From the NCBI GenBank assembly GCA_004554385.1, contig SFMO01000172.1:1-12552 (forward strand): a stretch of 12,552 nt of DNA. The letters are read 5' to 3'. This document shows positions 12,440-12,552 of this stretch, piece by piece. Source of the DNA: Ruminococcus flavefaciens (GTDB lineage: Bacteria > Bacillota > Clostridia > Oscillospirales > Ruminococcaceae). The translations under genes and the position numbers were made by a program. Each line of letters opens with the position of its first letter. The stretch's first letter is position 1. Below the pieces are notes generated by a model. It did not search any database, was not told where the DNA came from, and saw only the letters and a program-made list of their open reading frames with translations.

Positions 12440-12552
12440 AAAACTGAGCCAGTCAGGGCAAAAATGATAATAAAAAAGTGAGCCACTAATAATAAAAATC
12501 CTGTATAATAAGAGAAAGAGCTTGTGTACAGGAGGAACAAGGAGTGGCAATA
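12440..12552 (+). mobile_element. Candidate left end of an insertion sequence
   Basis: Two similar 11-base motifs, ACTGAGCCAGT (12443-12453) and AGTGAGCCACT (12477-12487), lie 34 bases apart. Each is itself an inverted repeat around AGC, and the flanking bases differ in matched pairs. They resemble repeated transposase-binding sites such as those at the ends of IS21-type elements. They are followed by a TATAAT (12504-12509) and a strong ribosome binding site with a GTG start at 12544. The outer boundary is unknown (somewhere about 12390-12443), and no transposase is visible inside the window. Confidence 0.35.
12544..12552 (+). CDS. Start of a gene running off the right edge (possible transposase)
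   Basis: GTG-GCA-ATA begins 8 bases after AGGAGG (12530-12535), a well-spaced ribosome binding site, downstream of a TATAAT at 12504-12509. Only three codons are visible. The transposase idea rests solely on the repeated motifs upstream. Confidence 0.4.

Noticed and set aside
1..12552. CRISPR array, tRNA or rRNA genes, prophage or toxin-antitoxin module
   Set aside because: No regularly spaced repeats, no cloverleaf-like or ribosomal sequence and no phage or toxin gene signatures were seen on either strand by eye.

Overview
The window looks like chromosomal DNA of a cellulosome-forming Gram-positive anaerobe, most likely a Ruminococcus or close Oscillospiraceae relative. Reasons: two secreted proteins carry type I dockerin repeats (the duplicated calcium-loop module that plugs enzymes into cellulosomes), the lipoprotein and ECF-type genes have Firmicutes-style AGGAGG ribosome binding sites, and the spacers and surface linkers are Thr/Ser/Pro-rich. 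The species cannot be fixed from this sequence.

Layout. (1) 1-493, minus strand: the first 64 codons of an Lsa-like ABC-F ATPase (ribosome protection), preceded by a roughly 265-base leader. The leader has a consensus promoter, a three-codon upstream ORF (Met-Lys-Lys-stop) and four mutually exclusive pairing segments ending in an intrinsic terminator just before the ribosome binding site. It reads as a complete ribosome-controlled attenuator. (2) 549-2350, plus strand: a secreted dockerin-serpin with its own promoter region and 3' hairpins. (3) 2426-4097: an ECF-type sigma factor overlapping by 4 bases a single-pass membrane protein with a long Thr/Ser linker and an external domain, a probable sigma/anti-sigma pair. 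(4) 4160-7525: an apparent operon of a dockerin protein with SH3 and transglutaminase-like domains, a lipoprotein with a Pro/Tyr/Thr repeat tail, and an acyltransferase-3 membrane protein, closed by a strong UUCG terminator. (5) 7544-8657: a GNAT acetyltransferase and a small unknown membrane protein. (6) 8690-12046: a recD2-like helicase gene followed 16 bases later by an mreB-family gene, ending in a bidirectional terminator. (7) 12045-12552: AT-rich DNA unlike the rest, with a minus-strand gene that lacks a convincing start and runs into what may be the end of an insertion sequence.

How it may fit together: regions 2 to 4 look like a cell-surface module. A protease inhibitor and a cysteine-protease-like or transglutaminase-like enzyme, both built for cellulosome attachment through N-terminal dockerins, flank a membrane sensor and sigma factor. 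The two dockerin genes share an upstream motif (CACAT, 13 bases, TACGTT) at the same internal spacing, which could be a promoter used by the local sigma factor. That link is an inference. The attenuator in region 1 is the best-supported regulatory structure in the window.
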